A DNA stretch of 64,000 nt from Rhodocyclaceae bacterium (GTDB taxonomy: Bacteria; Pseudomonadota; Gammaproteobacteria; Burkholderiales; Rhodocyclaceae): NCBI GenBank assembly GCA_030824115.1, contig JAVBYI010000004.1, positions 310,001 to 374,000 of the forward strand, read 5' to 3'. Shown here piece by piece: positions 33,938 to 43,243 of the stretch. The stretch's first letter is position 1; every line of letters begins with the position of its first letter. Under the pieces are notes generated by a model. It was not told where the DNA came from and did not search any database. It saw only the letters and a program-made list of their open reading frames with translations. The position numbers were made by a program, and so were the translations under genes.

Positions 33938-35059
33938 TTAGCCTTCTTCGCGCATCATGCGCCAGTATTCGTATTTCATCGTCGCAGTGGCGCCAATCAC
34001 AATGGCGATGAAGGTGATGATCGCGCCGATCGACAATGTCGAGAAACCGGTGATGCCCTGGCCGACGGTACAGCCCATCGCCGTCACGCCGCCGAAGCCC
34101 ATCATGACGCCGCCAATGATGTGACGGAACATGTCCTGTGCGGAGACGAAGTGCTCCCAGCGGAAGGCCTTGGTGGCGATGGCGTAGAGGAAGGAGCCGA
34201 TGCCGACGCCGAAGACGGTAGCGATGCCCCAACTGACCACGGTGCCCTTGTCGGTCCACAGTGACCAGAGTTCCAGCGTATAGCCGGCGGGAGCAACGAA
34301 GGAGAAGGATTCGGCCAGCTTGGAGTTAGTGCCGATTGCCATTTCGGTGAGCGTCTCAGGGTTCTCAGCCCAGCCGAGCTTGCCGGTGATATACCAGCCG
34401 GCCACGACGATGCTGCCAAGGACGATGCCGGCGATGAAGTTTTCCTTGTTTTCCCAGAACGATTTGCTGAACAGCACAAAAGCCATCAATGCGCCTGCTA
34501 TGACGATGGCCAGGGTCAGTTCGGCCATTGGCAGTTCCATGCCGAGGCTTTGGTGCAGCAAGTACGGCAGGGTCTGATGGGTCGGCAGGTTGATGGTGAC
34601 GCTGGGATGCTGCAGCCACTCGGTGCGCGGTACGGCAAAGATGCCGCGCAAGGTGACGTTGGCGGCGTAAGCCATGTAGATGAAAACGACGACTGCCTTG
34701 AGATTGCCGCCGCCGACGCGCACCAGCGTCTTATTGCCGCAACCCGAACCAAGCGTCATGCCGATACCGAAAATCAGACCGCCGACGATGTGGGCCAGCC
34801 ACGGCAGACTCTGGCCGGTGTAGATGGTATTGGCGAGGTTGATGGTACCGTTATAGGCGAGATAGTTGGTGCCGAGAATGGCGACGGCGATGGTCAGGAT
34901 CCACGCGCGCATGCGCCCCCAGTCGCCCATATTCACGACATCCGATATGGCACCCATGGTGCAGAAGTTGGTTTTGTTGGCGAAGAAGCCAAAAATCAGG
35001 CCGAGCCCGAATCCCCACCAGACGACGGTGCTGGCGATCCCTTGCAATTCCTGCGGCAT
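33938..35059 (-). CDS. YeeE/YedE (TsuA-like) thiosulfate/sulfur transporter
   Basis: Inner-membrane transporter of 373 residues with about nine or ten hydrophobic helices. The three Cys that mark the family and relay thiosulfate in TsuA are present: NFCTMGAI (about 33), GSGCGNK (about 107) and MGCTVGQG (about 332). Together with the DUF302 gene downstream this suggests uptake of inorganic sulfur compounds. Substrate is inferred from the family. It starts at the ATG at 35057-35059 with GAGGAG upstream. Confidence 0.9.
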   Translation of the reverse strand: MPQELQGIASTVVWWGFGLGLIFGFFANKTNFCTMGAISDVVNMGDWGRMRAWILTIAVAILGTNYLAYNGTINLANTIYTGQSLPWLAHIVGGLIFGIGMTLGSGCGNKTLVRVGGGNLKAVVVFIYMAYAANVTLRGIFAVPRTEWLQHPSVTINLPTHQTLPYLLHQSLGMELPMAELTLAIVIAGALMAFVLFSKSFWENKENFIAGIVLGSIVVAGWYITGKLGWAENPETLTEMAIGTNSKLAESFSFVAPAGYTLELWSLWTDKGTVVSWGIATVFGVGIGSFLYAIATKAFRWEHFVSAQDMFRHIIGGVMMGFGGVTAMGCTVGQGITGFSTLSIGAIITFIAIVIGATATMKYEYWRMMREEG

Positions 35060-35158
35060 GCAATCTCCTCAATGCGTTGCGTAGTTTTAGAAAAACTGAT
35101 TTTGCGCTAAAGCCTGTGACCATAGCATTCAAAGCATCGCGCGAAAAATAATCCCGCT

Positions 35159-35848
35159 CTATATTAGCTTGACCTGATACTTTGTAGGGTCATGAAGATG
35201 CGCCGCCGCAAAACCTTCGCGGCGCAGGCGGCAGGAATCACAGATGCCACAGGCGTGTCCATCTGCATCGGCCTGGTAACACGAGACGGTCAGTGCGTAA
35301 TCGACGCCCAAGGCCAGCCCGCGCTGGATGATGGCGGCTTTAGAGAGGTCGATGAGCGGCGCATGCACCCGTAGCGCATGGCCTTCGACGCCTGCCTTGG
35401 TGGCGAGATTGGCCATTTGTTCGAAAGCCTGGATGAAGGCCGGTCGGCAGTCCGGGTAGCCGGAGTAATCGACGGCATTGACGCCGACAAAGATGTCCTG
35501 CGCGCCCAGCACCTCGGCCCAGCCCAGCGCTAGGGAGAGCATGATGGTGTTGCGGGCGGGCACGTAGGTGACGGGGATGCCCGGTTGCACGCCACCCGTC
35601 GGGACGGCAATGGCGGCATCGGTCAGCGCGGAACCGCCGAACTGGCCCATGTCGAGATGGACGGTGCGATGGCTGCGCGCACCGAGAGCGGCGGCGACGC
35701 GGTTGGCCGCGTTGAGTTCGACGGCATGTCTTTGCCCATAGTCGACCGAGAGACAGTGACAAACGAAGCCGGCAGCACGGGCGATGGCGAGGCAGGTGGC
35801 CGAATCGAGCCCGCCGGAGAGGAGGACGACGGCTGGTTTAGCGTCCAC
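35159..35848 (-). CDS. queC: 7-cyano-7-deazaguanine synthase QueC
   Basis: Converts 7-carboxy-7-deazaguanine to preQ0 with ATP and ammonia in queuosine synthesis. It has 229 residues from the GTG at 35846-35848, which sits 10 bases after a GGAGG and overlaps the queE 3' end. The PP-loop is [13 protein letters not shown] (about 8-20), and the C-terminal zinc site is [14 protein letters not shown] with the upstream SCY. A longer frame exists upstream but overlaps queE and is not conserved. Confidence 0.94.
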   Translation of the reverse strand: MDAKPAVVLLSGGLDSATCLAIARAAGFVCHCLSVDYGQRHAVELNAANRVAAALGARSHRTVHLDMGQFGGSALTDAAIAVPTGGVQPGIPVTYVPARNTIMLSLALGWAEVLGAQDIFVGVNAVDYSGYPDCRPAFIQAFEQMANLATKAGVEGHALRVHAPLIDLSKAAIIQRGLALGVDYALTVSCYQADADGHACGICDSCRLRREGFAAAHLHDPTKYQVKLI

Positions 35849-36482
35849 GGGCTTCCCTCCATAGAATCTTGTGCAACTGGAGTTGAAAGCGCACATTCAG
35901 CCGGTCGTCGAGTATCCATTGCGCGAGATCGGCCGGTGCCAGCCGATCCCACACGGGAGAAAGGAGGATAGGGCAGGGAATCTGCCGTCCTGTCAGCGCC
36001 GACTTTTTGGCCCAATCGTAATCGGCGCGTGAAGCCAGTACGAGCTTCAATTCATCCGTAGGCCGTAGCAGGGCAAGATTCTCCCAGCGGTTCTTGTCGG
36101 CCTCTCCAGAGTCCGGTGCCTTGAGATCGACAATGCGTGAGACGCGCGCATCGACTTTGCCAATATCGAGAGCGCCCGAGGTTTCCAGCGAGACCGCGTA
36201 GCCGGCATCACAGAGCGCGGTGAGCAGCGGCAGGCAGTTCGCCTGCGCGAGTGGTTCACCGCCAGTGACGCAAACGGTCGGGCAAGCGTAAGTCGCCACG
36301 CGTCCAAGAACCGCATCGAGCGTCAGTGTTTCGCCACCTGTGAACGCATAGGCCGTGTCGCACCAGACGCAGCGTAGCGGACAACCCGCCAGTCGAATGA
36401 AAACGGTGGGCAGCCCGACGCGGGTCGATTCGCCCTGCAGGGAATGAAAGATTTCGCTGATGCGCAGCGCCGCTGCCGCCAT
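35838..36482 (-). CDS. queE: 7-carboxy-7-deazaguanine synthase QueE
   Basis: Radical SAM enzyme of queuosine synthesis that makes 7-carboxy-7-deazaguanine. It has 214 residues. The cluster motif is CPLRCVWC (about 34-41), and [10 protein letters not shown] and CVTGGEP are family segments. A dispersed repeat (35983-36007) is read [11 protein letters not shown] at about 158-168, close to the C-terminal part. Coupled to queC by overlap. Confidence 0.94.
   Translation of the reverse strand: MAAAALRISEIFHSLQGESTRVGLPTVFIRLAGCPLRCVWCDTAYAFTGGETLTLDAVLGRVATYACPTVCVTGGEPLAQANCLPLLTALCDAGYAVSLETSGALDIGKVDARVSRIVDLKAPDSGEADKNRWENLALLRPTDELKLVLASRADYDWAKKSALTGRQIPCPILLSPVWDRLAPADLAQWILDDRLNVRFQLQLHKILWREARGR
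35983..36007 (-). repeat. Dispersed 25-bp repeat, copy 9 (in queE)
   Basis: One core mismatch (GGCGCTGAC). Sense orientation, translated KSALTGRQ. Confidence 0.88.
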
Positions 36483-36490
36483 GACCGGAC

Positions 36491-37285
36491 TCAGCGCTTC
36501 TTCTTCGGCGCGAGCGTCTTGAGCCGCGAACGTGCGGTTTCCACGGCCGGACTGGTGGGGAATTTCTCGACCAGCGTTTCCAGCACTTTGATCGCGCCAT
36601 TCACGTCTTTGGCTGCGACGAGGGCATTGGCCTGTTGCAACAGCGCATCCGGGGCCTTGCTGTCATTTGGCCAGTTGGCGGCGACTTTGCCGAAACTGGC
36701 CGCCGCACCGAGGAAGCCTTTTTGCTGGTAAAGGCTGGAGCCCAGCCAGTAATGCGCGCTGGGTTGCAGTGTCGATTGCGGATGTTTGGCGATGAAGCCC
36801 TCGAAACTGGCTTGTGCGTCCTTGTAGCGCGTTTCGCGGAAGAGGCCGAGCGCAGCCTCATAGTCGCGCATTTCGGCCTGCGGATCAGCCTTGGCCGGTG
36901 CCGGTGTACCTGCCGCTGTATCTTGGGCGGGACTGGGCGCGGCCGTCTCGGCACCATGCCCGGGGGTTTCCAGCTTGCGCAGCCGGTTGTCGAGGTCGAC
37001 ATAAAAATCCTGCTGGCGCTTGTGGGCCGATTCAAGGGAGTGGGTCAGTTCTTCGACCTGTCCGCGCAGGCGGGCCACCTCGCTCTTCAGCGTCTCGATC
37101 TGGTTCGCGAAATCGAGCTGATTTTGCGCGCCGCCATCGACCCGTTGCGTCAGTGCTTCAACGGACTTTTTCAGCTCGGCGACCTGCTTACGCGCTTCGT
37201 CATCGCCGAAAAAAGCAAATGTCGGCGCTGACGCGACGGCAAGTAGCAGGCACAACAGTGTGCCAAGCGGCGCGCGTAAGCGCAT
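36491..37285 (-). CDS. cpoB: Tol-Pal system protein CpoB (YbgF)
   Basis: Periplasmic protein that coordinates Tol-Pal with peptidoglycan synthesis at division. It has 264 residues. Signal peptide 1-24, an N-terminal coiled coil (about 30-105) and a C-terminal TPR domain (about 140-255, with AHYWLGSSLYQQKGF). A dispersed repeat (37217-37241) lies in antisense orientation inside the signal peptide and encodes AVASAPTF, so it makes up much of the export signal and cleavage region. It is the last gene of the tol-pal run. Confidence 0.93.
   Translation of the reverse strand: MRLRAPLGTLLCLLLAVASAPTFAFFGDDEARKQVAELKKSVEALTQRVDGGAQNQLDFANQIETLKSEVARLRGQVEELTHSLESAHKRQQDFYVDLDNRLRKLETPGHGAETAAPSPAQDTAAGTPAPAKADPQAEMRDYEAALGLFRETRYKDAQASFEGFIAKHPQSTLQPSAHYWLGSSLYQQKGFLGAAASFGKVAANWPNDSKAPDALLQQANALVAAKDVNGAIKVLETLVEKFPTSPAVETARSRLKTLAPKKKR
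37217..37241 (+). repeat. Dispersed 25-bp repeat, copy 10 (in cpoB signal peptide)
   Basis: AAATGTCGGCGCTGACGCGA then CGGCA: three differences from the consensus. Antisense to cpoB, translated AVASAPTF. Confidence 0.85.
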
Positions 37286-37818
37286 CAGAACTCACCCGAG
37301 TAGAGCATGTCGCCACGGCGGTTCTGCGCCCAGCAGGATTCGGTTTGATCCATGCAAGCCGGCTTTTCCTCGCCGAGGCTGACGGATTCCAGTTGGGCTT
37401 CCTGCACGCCGAGCAGTTGCAGCGCCTTCTTCACGGCTTCGGCACGCTTCTGGCCGAGTGCCAGGTTGTATTCACGGCTGCCACGCTCGTCGGCATTGCC
37501 CTGGATCAGCATCTTGAATTGGGTGTTCTTGGCCAGGAATTTGGCATGGTGGTCGAGCAGGGCCTTGTATTCGTCCTTCACCACGAAGCTGTCGTAGTCG
37601 AAATAAACGCTGCGCTTTGAGAGCGGGCTCTTCGGGTCTTTCAGTGCGGCCAGGCTGTAGGGGTCAATGCCCGAGGTGCCGACGCCGGCGCTGACGGCAT
37701 TCGGATTGCGGTCTTCAACGCCGGCACCGGCTTGTTCGGGCGCGGCGGGTTGGCTGCTGCAGCCGACGAGCGAAAGAATGGCAGCCAGGGTGAGCAGGGA
37801 GCTAAGTGTTTTGCGCAT
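37285..37818 (-). CDS. pal: Peptidoglycan-associated lipoprotein Pal
   Basis: Outer-membrane lipoprotein that binds peptidoglycan and TolB, 177 residues. The lipobox LVGC has the lipidated Cys at residue 20. The OmpA-like domain (about 65-170) carries the peptidoglycan-binding segment NADERGSREYNLALGQKRAEAV. It lies between tolB and cpoB as usual. Confidence 0.95.
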   Translation of the reverse strand: MRKTLSSLLTLAAILSLVGCSSQPAAPEQAGAGVEDRNPNAVSAGVGTSGIDPYSLAALKDPKSPLSKRSVYFDYDSFVVKDEYKALLDHHAKFLAKNTQFKMLIQGNADERGSREYNLALGQKRAEAVKKALQLLGVQEAQLESVSLGEEKPACMDQTESCWAQNRRGDMLYSGEF

Positions 37819-37841
37819 GATGATTTCCTGATGAAAAGAGG

Positions 37842-39119
37842 TTACTGAATGAAAGGACCCCAGGCCGGTTCGCGAACATCCGCGTTTTGCCCGGAGGAGA
37901 GACGCTGCTTGACGCGACCATCGGTTGATACTGCCGCCAGCACGCCGCGTCCGCCCACTTCGGTGGCAAACAGGATCATGCGGCCATTCGGCGAGAAGCT
38001 CGGCGATTCGTCCTTGGCGGTGTCGGTGAGCACTTGCGTCTGGCGCGTGGCGAGATCCATGATGGTGACGCGGAAGCGGCCACTGTCGCGTGTGACGTAG
38101 GCGAGCTTCTTGCCATCGGGCGACAGGCGCGGTGTGACGTTGTAGCTGCCCTCGAAGGTGACGCGCTGCGCGGCGCCTCCGGCGGTCGGCAGGCGATAAA
38201 CCTGTGGGCTGCCGCCGCGATCCGAGGTGAAGTAGATGAACTCGCCATCCGGCGAGAACTGCGGCTCGGTGTCGATGCCGCTCGAGCTCGCCAGCCGGGA
38301 TACGCCGCTGCCATCGGCATTGACGAGATAGAGTTGCGAGCTGCCGTCCTTGGTCAGCACCACAGCCAGTTTCTTGCCGTCCGGCGACCAGGCGGGCGCG
38401 GAGTTGGAGCCCTTGAAGTTGGCGGCAACGTGACGCTTGCCGGTGGCGAGGTCATGCACATAGATGATCGGCTTCTTGGCCTCGAAGGAGACATAGGCCA
38501 GCTTGCCACCATCGGGCGACCAGGCGGGCGAGATGATCGGCTCCTTGGACGCCAGTGCCGCTTGCGCCCCATTGCCATCGGCATCGGCGATTTGTAGTTC
38601 GAAGCGGCCGGGGTGTTTCACGACATAGGCGATGCGGGTCGAAAAGATGCCGCGTTCGCCGGTCAGCTTTTCGTAGATGACATCCGAAATACGGTGGGCA
38701 GTGGCGCGGATCTGCTGGGTGCTGTGCGCGTAGGCCTGGCCGGCAATGGCGCCCTGCTTTTGCGTGTCGTGCAGACGGAAGCGGGTTTCATAGCGGCCGT
38801 CCGGTGCTGTGCGGACGCTGCCGGCCACCAGGGCATCGGCGCCGCGGCCTTTCCAGTCGGCGTAGTTGGGCGCGGTGTTTTCATCCATGGCTACGCCGGC
38901 CGTATCCTGCAGGTTGAACAAGCCGCTGCGTTCGAGATCGGCGCGGACGACGGAAACGAGGGCTTGCGAGATACCACGCTCACCGGCGAAATCGGTGACA
39001 GCAATCGGTAGACGCTGGCTACCCGAGCCGGTAATGACGATATCGAGCTGTGCCTGGGACGCGACGGCGGTGCAGGCCAACAGCAAGCCGCCGATCAGGC
39101 GAGAAGTGAGTGATTTCAT
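37842..39119 (-). CDS. tolB: Tol-Pal system protein TolB
   Basis: Periplasmic beta-propeller of 425 residues with signal peptide 1-23 (VASQA-Q). The N-terminal domain contacts TolA. The propeller carries repeated WSPDGKKLA / FSPDG motifs (about 198-410). Ends WGPFIQ. Standard place between tolA and pal. Confidence 0.95.
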   Translation of the reverse strand: MKSLTSRLIGGLLLACTAVASQAQLDIVITGSGSQRLPIAVTDFAGERGISQALVSVVRADLERSGLFNLQDTAGVAMDENTAPNYADWKGRGADALVAGSVRTAPDGRYETRFRLHDTQKQGAIAGQAYAHSTQQIRATAHRISDVIYEKLTGERGIFSTRIAYVVKHPGRFELQIADADGNGAQAALASKEPIISPAWSPDGGKLAYVSFEAKKPIIYVHDLATGKRHVAANFKGSNSAPAWSPDGKKLAVVLTKDGSSQLYLVNADGSGVSRLASSSGIDTEPQFSPDGEFIYFTSDRGGSPQVYRLPTAGGAAQRVTFEGSYNVTPRLSPDGKKLAYVTRDSGRFRVTIMDLATRQTQVLTDTAKDESPSFSPNGRMILFATEVGGRGVLAAVSTDGRVKQRLSSGQNADVREPAWGPFIQ

Positions 39120-39133
39120 AGGGTTGAATTATA

Positions 39134-39157
39134 ACCCGTCCTGCCAGTCAGTCTTCC
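39134..39157 (-). repeat. Degenerate copy of the dispersed repeat at the tolA 3' end
   Basis: CCGTCCTGCCAG matches the right half of the repeat exactly on this strand, but the rest (TCAGTCTT) is diverged. It spans the tolA stop codon and the tolB leader. Confidence 0.45.
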
Positions 39158-39906
39158 TGCGGGCGGAAGGTCAGGGTCAGCGTACGGCTGAAGAGTTCAG
39201 GTTTCGAGGGCTTGGGCAACGGGCTGGACTTGTGGATCGCGCGCTCGGTAGCGGCATCCCAGGCGGCATTGCCCGAGGACTTCTTGAGTTTTACATTCAG
39301 CACATCGCCGCTGGGCAGTTGCGTGACCTCGAACTGTGCCTCGGGGTTGCCCTTGATGTCCGGCGGCAGAACGATGTTGCCGCGCACCTTGCCGCGGATG
39401 GCGGCAATGTACTTGTCGATTTCACCCGCTTGTGCCGCCGAGGCTTGGTGAGCCTTCAGATCCGCCAGTTCGCGGGCAGCTGCATTGGAGGCCTCACTCG
39501 TTGCCTTACGCTTTTCGGCTTCCTTCAACTCACGCTCAAGCTGCTCCTTGAACGGGTCGGGTTTGGGTTCCGGCTTGGGTTCAGGTTTTGGCTTTTCCTT
39601 TTGCGCGATATCCGGCTTGATGGGCGGCTTTGGGTTCGGCTTGGGCGGTTCCGGCTTTGGTTCAGGTTTGGGCTCTGGCTTCGGCTCGGGTTTTGGCTCT
39701 GGCTTTGGTTCCGGGGGCGTTGGTGCAGATGTCGGCGCTGGCGGGACGGCACTGACCAGGTCGACCGCCACCGTCGTCGGTTGCTCGGTCTGCCAGCTGA
39801 TGCCATAGATCAGCACGATGGCCAGCAACACGTGCATCAACACGGCGAGGGCGAACGCGATGCGTTTGCCCGGTGCGGGACGCGGCTGGGCGGGGGCCTC
39901 GGTCAT
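39148..39906 (-). CDS. tolA: Cell envelope integrity protein TolA
   Basis: Links the TolQR motor to TolB/Pal across the periplasm, 252 residues. TM helix at about 14-34, then a Pro-rich arm with many EPKP units (about 60-120), a charged helix, and a TonB-type C-terminal domain (about 165-252). A dispersed repeat (39727-39751) in antisense orientation gives AVPPAPTS at about 53-60, at the start of the Pro-rich arm. Confidence 0.93.
   Translation of the reverse strand: MTEAPAQPRPAPGKRIAFALAVLMHVLLAIVLIYGISWQTEQPTTVAVDLVSAVPPAPTSAPTPPEPKPEPKPEPKPEPKPEPKPEPPKPNPKPPIKPDIAQKEKPKPEPKPEPKPDPFKEQLERELKEAEKRKATSEASNAAARELADLKAHQASAAQAGEIDKYIAAIRGKVRGNIVLPPDIKGNPEAQFEVTQLPSGDVLNVKLKKSSGNAAWDAATERAIHKSSPLPKPSKPELFSRTLTLTFRPQED
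39727..39751 (+). repeat. Dispersed 25-bp repeat, copy 11 (in tolA)
   Basis: The core of 20 bases is perfect; two differences in the A-run (AGAT). Antisense to tolA, translated AVPPAPTS. Confidence 0.88.
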
Positions 39907-40319
39907 CGATTTCCCTTCGGCTGAACGAGCAGGCCGATGCGGGCCACCTGCGCGCGCTGCAGTTCGTCCATGACGTTCAGCACGGCTTCGTACTTGGCGT
40001 TCTTGTCGCCAGCGATCAGTACTGGCTGGTCGGGATGTTTTTCCTGCAGCTCCTTGATGCGGCTGGCGAGCTCAACGCGTCCGACCGTGACTTCGGCGCC
40101 GCCGAGGAGGCGATCCTTCATCGACATCGAACCATCGGCCTTGACGGTGATTTCGAGCGGTTCGACTGGCGGTGTGGACGCCTTGCCGACACTCGGCAAC
40201 TCGACGCTGGCAGGCTGGATCATCGGCGCGGTGACCATGAAGATCACCAGCAGCACCAGCATCACATCGATATAAGGCACGACGTTGATTTCGTGCTTGA
40301 GACGGCGCGGACGACGCAT
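39903..40319 (-). CDS. tolR: TolR (ExbD-type) motor subunit
   Basis: Ion-driven motor subunit of 138 residues with one TM helix at about 17-36 holding the proton-binding Asp (NVVPYIDVMLVLLVIFM, Asp at about 14), and a periplasmic domain. Its stop overlaps the tolA start. Confidence 0.95.
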   Translation of the reverse strand: MRRPRRLKHEINVVPYIDVMLVLLVIFMVTAPMIQPASVELPSVGKASTPPVEPLEITVKADGSMSMKDRLLGGAEVTVGRVELASRIKELQEKHPDQPVLIAGDKNAKYEAVLNVMDELQRAQVARIGLLVQPKGNR

Positions 40320-40322
40320 GGT

Positions 40323-41000
40323 TTACTTCAGCTGACGTTGCAGGATGTTCGAGAACTCTTCCATGAAGCTCTCGAAGCGCACGGCGATGCGATCCGTGTC
40401 GTGGGCGAAGCGGTTGTAGGCCACCACGGCCGGAATCGCCGCGAACAGGCCGATGGCCGTCGCCACCAGCGCTTCGGCAATGCCGGGCGCCACGGCGGAG
40501 AGCGTGGCCGTGGTCATGCTGGCGAGGCCTCGGAACGAGTGCATGATGCCCCACACCGTGCCGAACAGACCGACGTAGGGTGAGACCGAACCGACCGAAG
40601 CAAGGAAGGCGAGGTGGGCTTCGATGTCGTCGACCTCGCGCTGATAGGTGGCGCGCATGGCGCGCCGCACGCCATCGATGGCGGTGGACGCGTCGAGTGA
40701 CTTTTGGCCACGCAGCTTGGTGAACTCGCGAAAGCCCGCCTCAAAGATGCGCTCCATTGCGCCGCTGTGGTGGCGGTCATTCACGGCGCTTTGATAGAGG
40801 CTTTGCAGGTCGCCGCCGCTCCAGAAGTCGCGCTCGAACTTGTCAGTGCGCTGGCGTGCATCGCGGATCTGGAACCACTTGCGGAAGATCCAGTACCACG
40901 ACATGACGGAAACATAAGCGAGGATGCCCATCACCAGCTTGACGATCAGGCTGGCCTGCAGGATGAGATCGACAATGGCGAGGTCTTGCGAAACGTTCAT
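40323..41000 (-). CDS. tolQ: TolQ (ExbB-type) motor subunit
   Basis: Three-helix motor subunit of 225 residues. Helices at about 16-38, 133-155 and 165-190. The conserved segment SVSPYVGLFGTVWGIMHSF and the helix EALVATAIGLFAAIPAVVAYN with the Thr lining the ion path are intact. Overlaps ybgC by 4 bases. Confidence 0.95.
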   Translation of the reverse strand: MNVSQDLAIVDLILQASLIVKLVMGILAYVSVMSWYWIFRKWFQIRDARQRTDKFERDFWSGGDLQSLYQSAVNDRHHSGAMERIFEAGFREFTKLRGQKSLDASTAIDGVRRAMRATYQREVDDIEAHLAFLASVGSVSPYVGLFGTVWGIMHSFRGLASMTTATLSAVAPGIAEALVATAIGLFAAIPAVVAYNRFAHDTDRIAVRFESFMEEFSNILQRQLK

Positions 41001-41404
41001 ATCAGTGCTTTGAAAAGTTCATGGAGTTGCTTTGGCATCGCGGCCGGCTTGCCCTTGGCAAGGACGAGACAGGCGACGCGGACGGTGGCGGTGAGCAGAA
41101 TTTCGTCACCGCGCAAAATCGACTGCGCGAATGTTACCTGAGCGCGACCGAGGTCTTCGATGCGGGTGTGTACGTCGAGCAGGTCGTCGAGCTTTGCCGA
41201 CCGGAGATATTCGGCGGATAGCGAACGCACGGCAAAGGCCAGACCGGTTTCTTCCACCAGTTTCTGTTGCTCGAAACCCAGCGTGCGCAGAAACTCGGTG
41301 CGGCCTCGTTCGAGGTACTTGAGATAGTTGGCGTAATAGACGACACCGCCGGAATCAGTGTCTTCGTAATAGATGCGGATGGAGAGAATGGATGGGGGAC
41401 TCAT
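40997..41404 (-). CDS. ybgC: Tol-Pal system acyl-CoA thioesterase YbgC
   Basis: Hot-dog thioesterase of 135 residues. The family signature YYEDTDSGGVVYYANYLKYLERGRTE has the catalytic Asp in DTDSGG (about 16). First gene of the ybgC-tolQRAB-pal-cpoB run. Confidence 0.94.
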   Translation of the reverse strand: MSPPSILSIRIYYEDTDSGGVVYYANYLKYLERGRTEFLRTLGFEQQKLVEETGLAFAVRSLSAEYLRSAKLDDLLDVHTRIEDLGRAQVTFAQSILRGDEILLTATVRVACLVLAKGKPAAMPKQLHELFKALI

Positions 41405-41422
41405 CGATAATGGCAGGAAGAT

Positions 41423-43243
41423 TCAGCAGCAGACACGGTAGCCATCGAGCCAGGCAGGCAACTGCCAAGTGATGCGTGGATCGGGAATATGTTTGAGTGG
41501 TACAGCCTTACCGCGCCAGGCGACGCCCATCAACTGCATGGTGAGATAAACCATTGTCTGCCAACCGCGCGCGCGGAAATACGCCAAGCCTTGTACCACA
41601 TCGGGAAATGCGAGATCGTGGAACAGTACCATCGCATCCTCGGCAGCATAGGCCTCGACGATGCGCGCATCTTCTAATGGCCCAGGGGCGAAATGATTGC
41701 CATCAATGAAGATTAAGTTCCAGCGTCGCCCGCTGCCTTCAGCCAGCGTAGCTACCATGTCGGGGCTGCTGCCGGCATGTAGCGCGCAATTTGACATCAC
41801 TCCGGCGGCAGTCAGCGAAGCGGTTACGCTTCCGGCAACACTGGTATCCGCCAGGAGCGGGTCGACAATATCGAGCGCAACGCCACCCAAGGCCAGATGG
41901 CAGGCCGACCAGCCCATCCATGCGCCGATTTCAAGTGCTGGCTGACCAGCGAATAGGCGAGCCGTGTTGTGGAGTAGCAGCGCTTCATCGCGGCTGATGA
42001 AGCCGTTGGCAGGTTGGCGGATGTCGACGTACCACTTGTGTGGCACTTCCTTGCGCAGGAAAGGAGCATTTTGCCGGTGGCGGTTGCCCTCGACCATGTT
42101 GGGAAAGGCTGCATCAGGCGTTACGATCTGATAACCGGGAGAGACGTAATCGTAGGTATGAAAATCTGCTGCCAGGTTTTCCACCGCAGCGCGGCGCAGG
42201 AAGGGTGAGGCATCGAGCCGCTTGCCCGCCATCTGGAGCTTCATAAATGCACGCCGCTCGTAAGGTGAAATTGGTGTGCCGTCGGCGAAATGCGTGTATT
42301 TGTAGGGGTGCGGGAAAGCCTCGCGCGCCTGCGCCAGCTCGTCGGCATAGCCGGCTGAAAATGAGCGCCACCAAGCGTTGTCGGAAAGGTCGCGGGGGAA
42401 TAGCTTCGACAGGATGTGCGGGCGTTCCGCTTGCCAACCACTTAGGTGTAGAAGGACGATCGCGTCCTGCCCGACTTGAGGGCCGCCGCTGGATGTAGCT
42501 TCGAAATTCTCTCCCGGTCGCAGGCACCAAGGGCCGAAATTCAAACCGCGTGCCTTCTGTATCAGTACCTTGTCAAAATAGGTCGGTACCAATGCCAGCC
42601 AGGTTTGGTCGGCAAAAAATACAAAGCGCTGGTGCGGCTGCAATTCGCGCGGCAAAAAAGCATCGACCTGCCCATGCTTCAGCATACGCTCGCGGAACCA
42701 GACGGCGAAGGCCTGCGCGACCGGACCGCGCCGCAGGCCGAGTACGCCACCGTTGTAGGGACCGTACATCGCCAGGATCAAGTCCTCGTCGACGTCGGCC
42801 CCAGGCTGGGCACGGTGGGCGGAGAGGACGATATCGTGATCGGCGAGCGGAGCGAACAGAGCGTCGAGCGGGCCGAAGCACACCATGTCCCCATCGAGAT
42901 AGACCCAGTTTCTTAGCGTCGTGCGCTCACACAGCCAATGGTGCAAGCCGCCGCGCGCGACGTTGCACAACTCGAAGGCGTCGTAGCGGAACCGTAGCGC
43001 GTCGACCTCATCGCCATAGACCGCGTCGAGAGACAGTATCGTCAGCGTTAGCGCGGGGCTACCGACGAAGGCGGTGGCGCGCGCGGCAATTTCCGGTATC
43101 TCCCCCGGCGTCGCGTCGATGACCAGTAGATATACAGCAAGCGCCTTCTCGTGGCGCAGGATGCTGCGCACCAGTACGAGGAACTGCCCGATGTGGCTTT
43201 GCGAAGCGACTGTACAAATAGCCTTGGGGGTTGTCGGATTCAT
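41423..43243 (-). CDS. Fusion of a GT8-like glycosyltransferase and a class I SAM methyltransferase
   Basis: Protein of 606 residues. The N-terminal half (about 5-290) resembles family-8 nucleotide-sugar transferases: [13 protein letters not shown] holds the DxD metal site (about 117-119), and [11 protein letters not shown] is like the C-terminal HxxGxxKPW motif. The C-terminal half (about 400-600) is a class I methyltransferase with [17 protein letters not shown] (about 433-449) and [10 protein letters not shown]. No signal peptide or membrane helix is seen. It lies between ruvB and ybgC, overlapping ruvB by 4 bases. Acceptor unknown; a surface-glycan role is a guess. Confidence 0.82.
   Translation of the reverse strand: MNPTTPKAICTVASQSHIGQFLVLVRSILRHEKALAVYLLVIDATPGEIPEIAARATAFVGSPALTLTILSLDAVYGDEVDALRFRYDAFELCNVARGGLHHWLCERTTLRNWVYLDGDMVCFGPLDALFAPLADHDIVLSAHRAQPGADVDEDLILAMYGPYNGGVLGLRRGPVAQAFAVWFRERMLKHGQVDAFLPRELQPHQRFVFFADQTWLALVPTYFDKVLIQKARGLNFGPWCLRPGENFEATSSGGPQVGQDAIVLLHLSGWQAERPHILSKLFPRDLSDNAWWRSFSAGYADELAQAREAFPHPYKYTHFADGTPISPYERRAFMKLQMAGKRLDASPFLRRAAVENLAADFHTYDYVSPGYQIVTPDAAFPNMVEGNRHRQNAPFLRKEVPHKWYVDIRQPANGFISRDEALLLHNTARLFAGQPALEIGAWMGWSACHLALGGVALDIVDPLLADTSVAGSVTASLTAAGVMSNCALHAGSSPDMVATLAEGSGRRWNLIFIDGNHFAPGPLEDARIVEAYAAEDAMVLFHDLAFPDVVQGLAYFRARGWQTMVYLTMQLMGVAWRGKAVPLKHIPDPRITWQLPAWLDGYRVCC

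Noticed and set aside
33846-34259. A 137-codon frame in the yeeE region
   Set aside because: Shifted-frame shadow of the transporter gene with His/Arg-rich composition and no motif.
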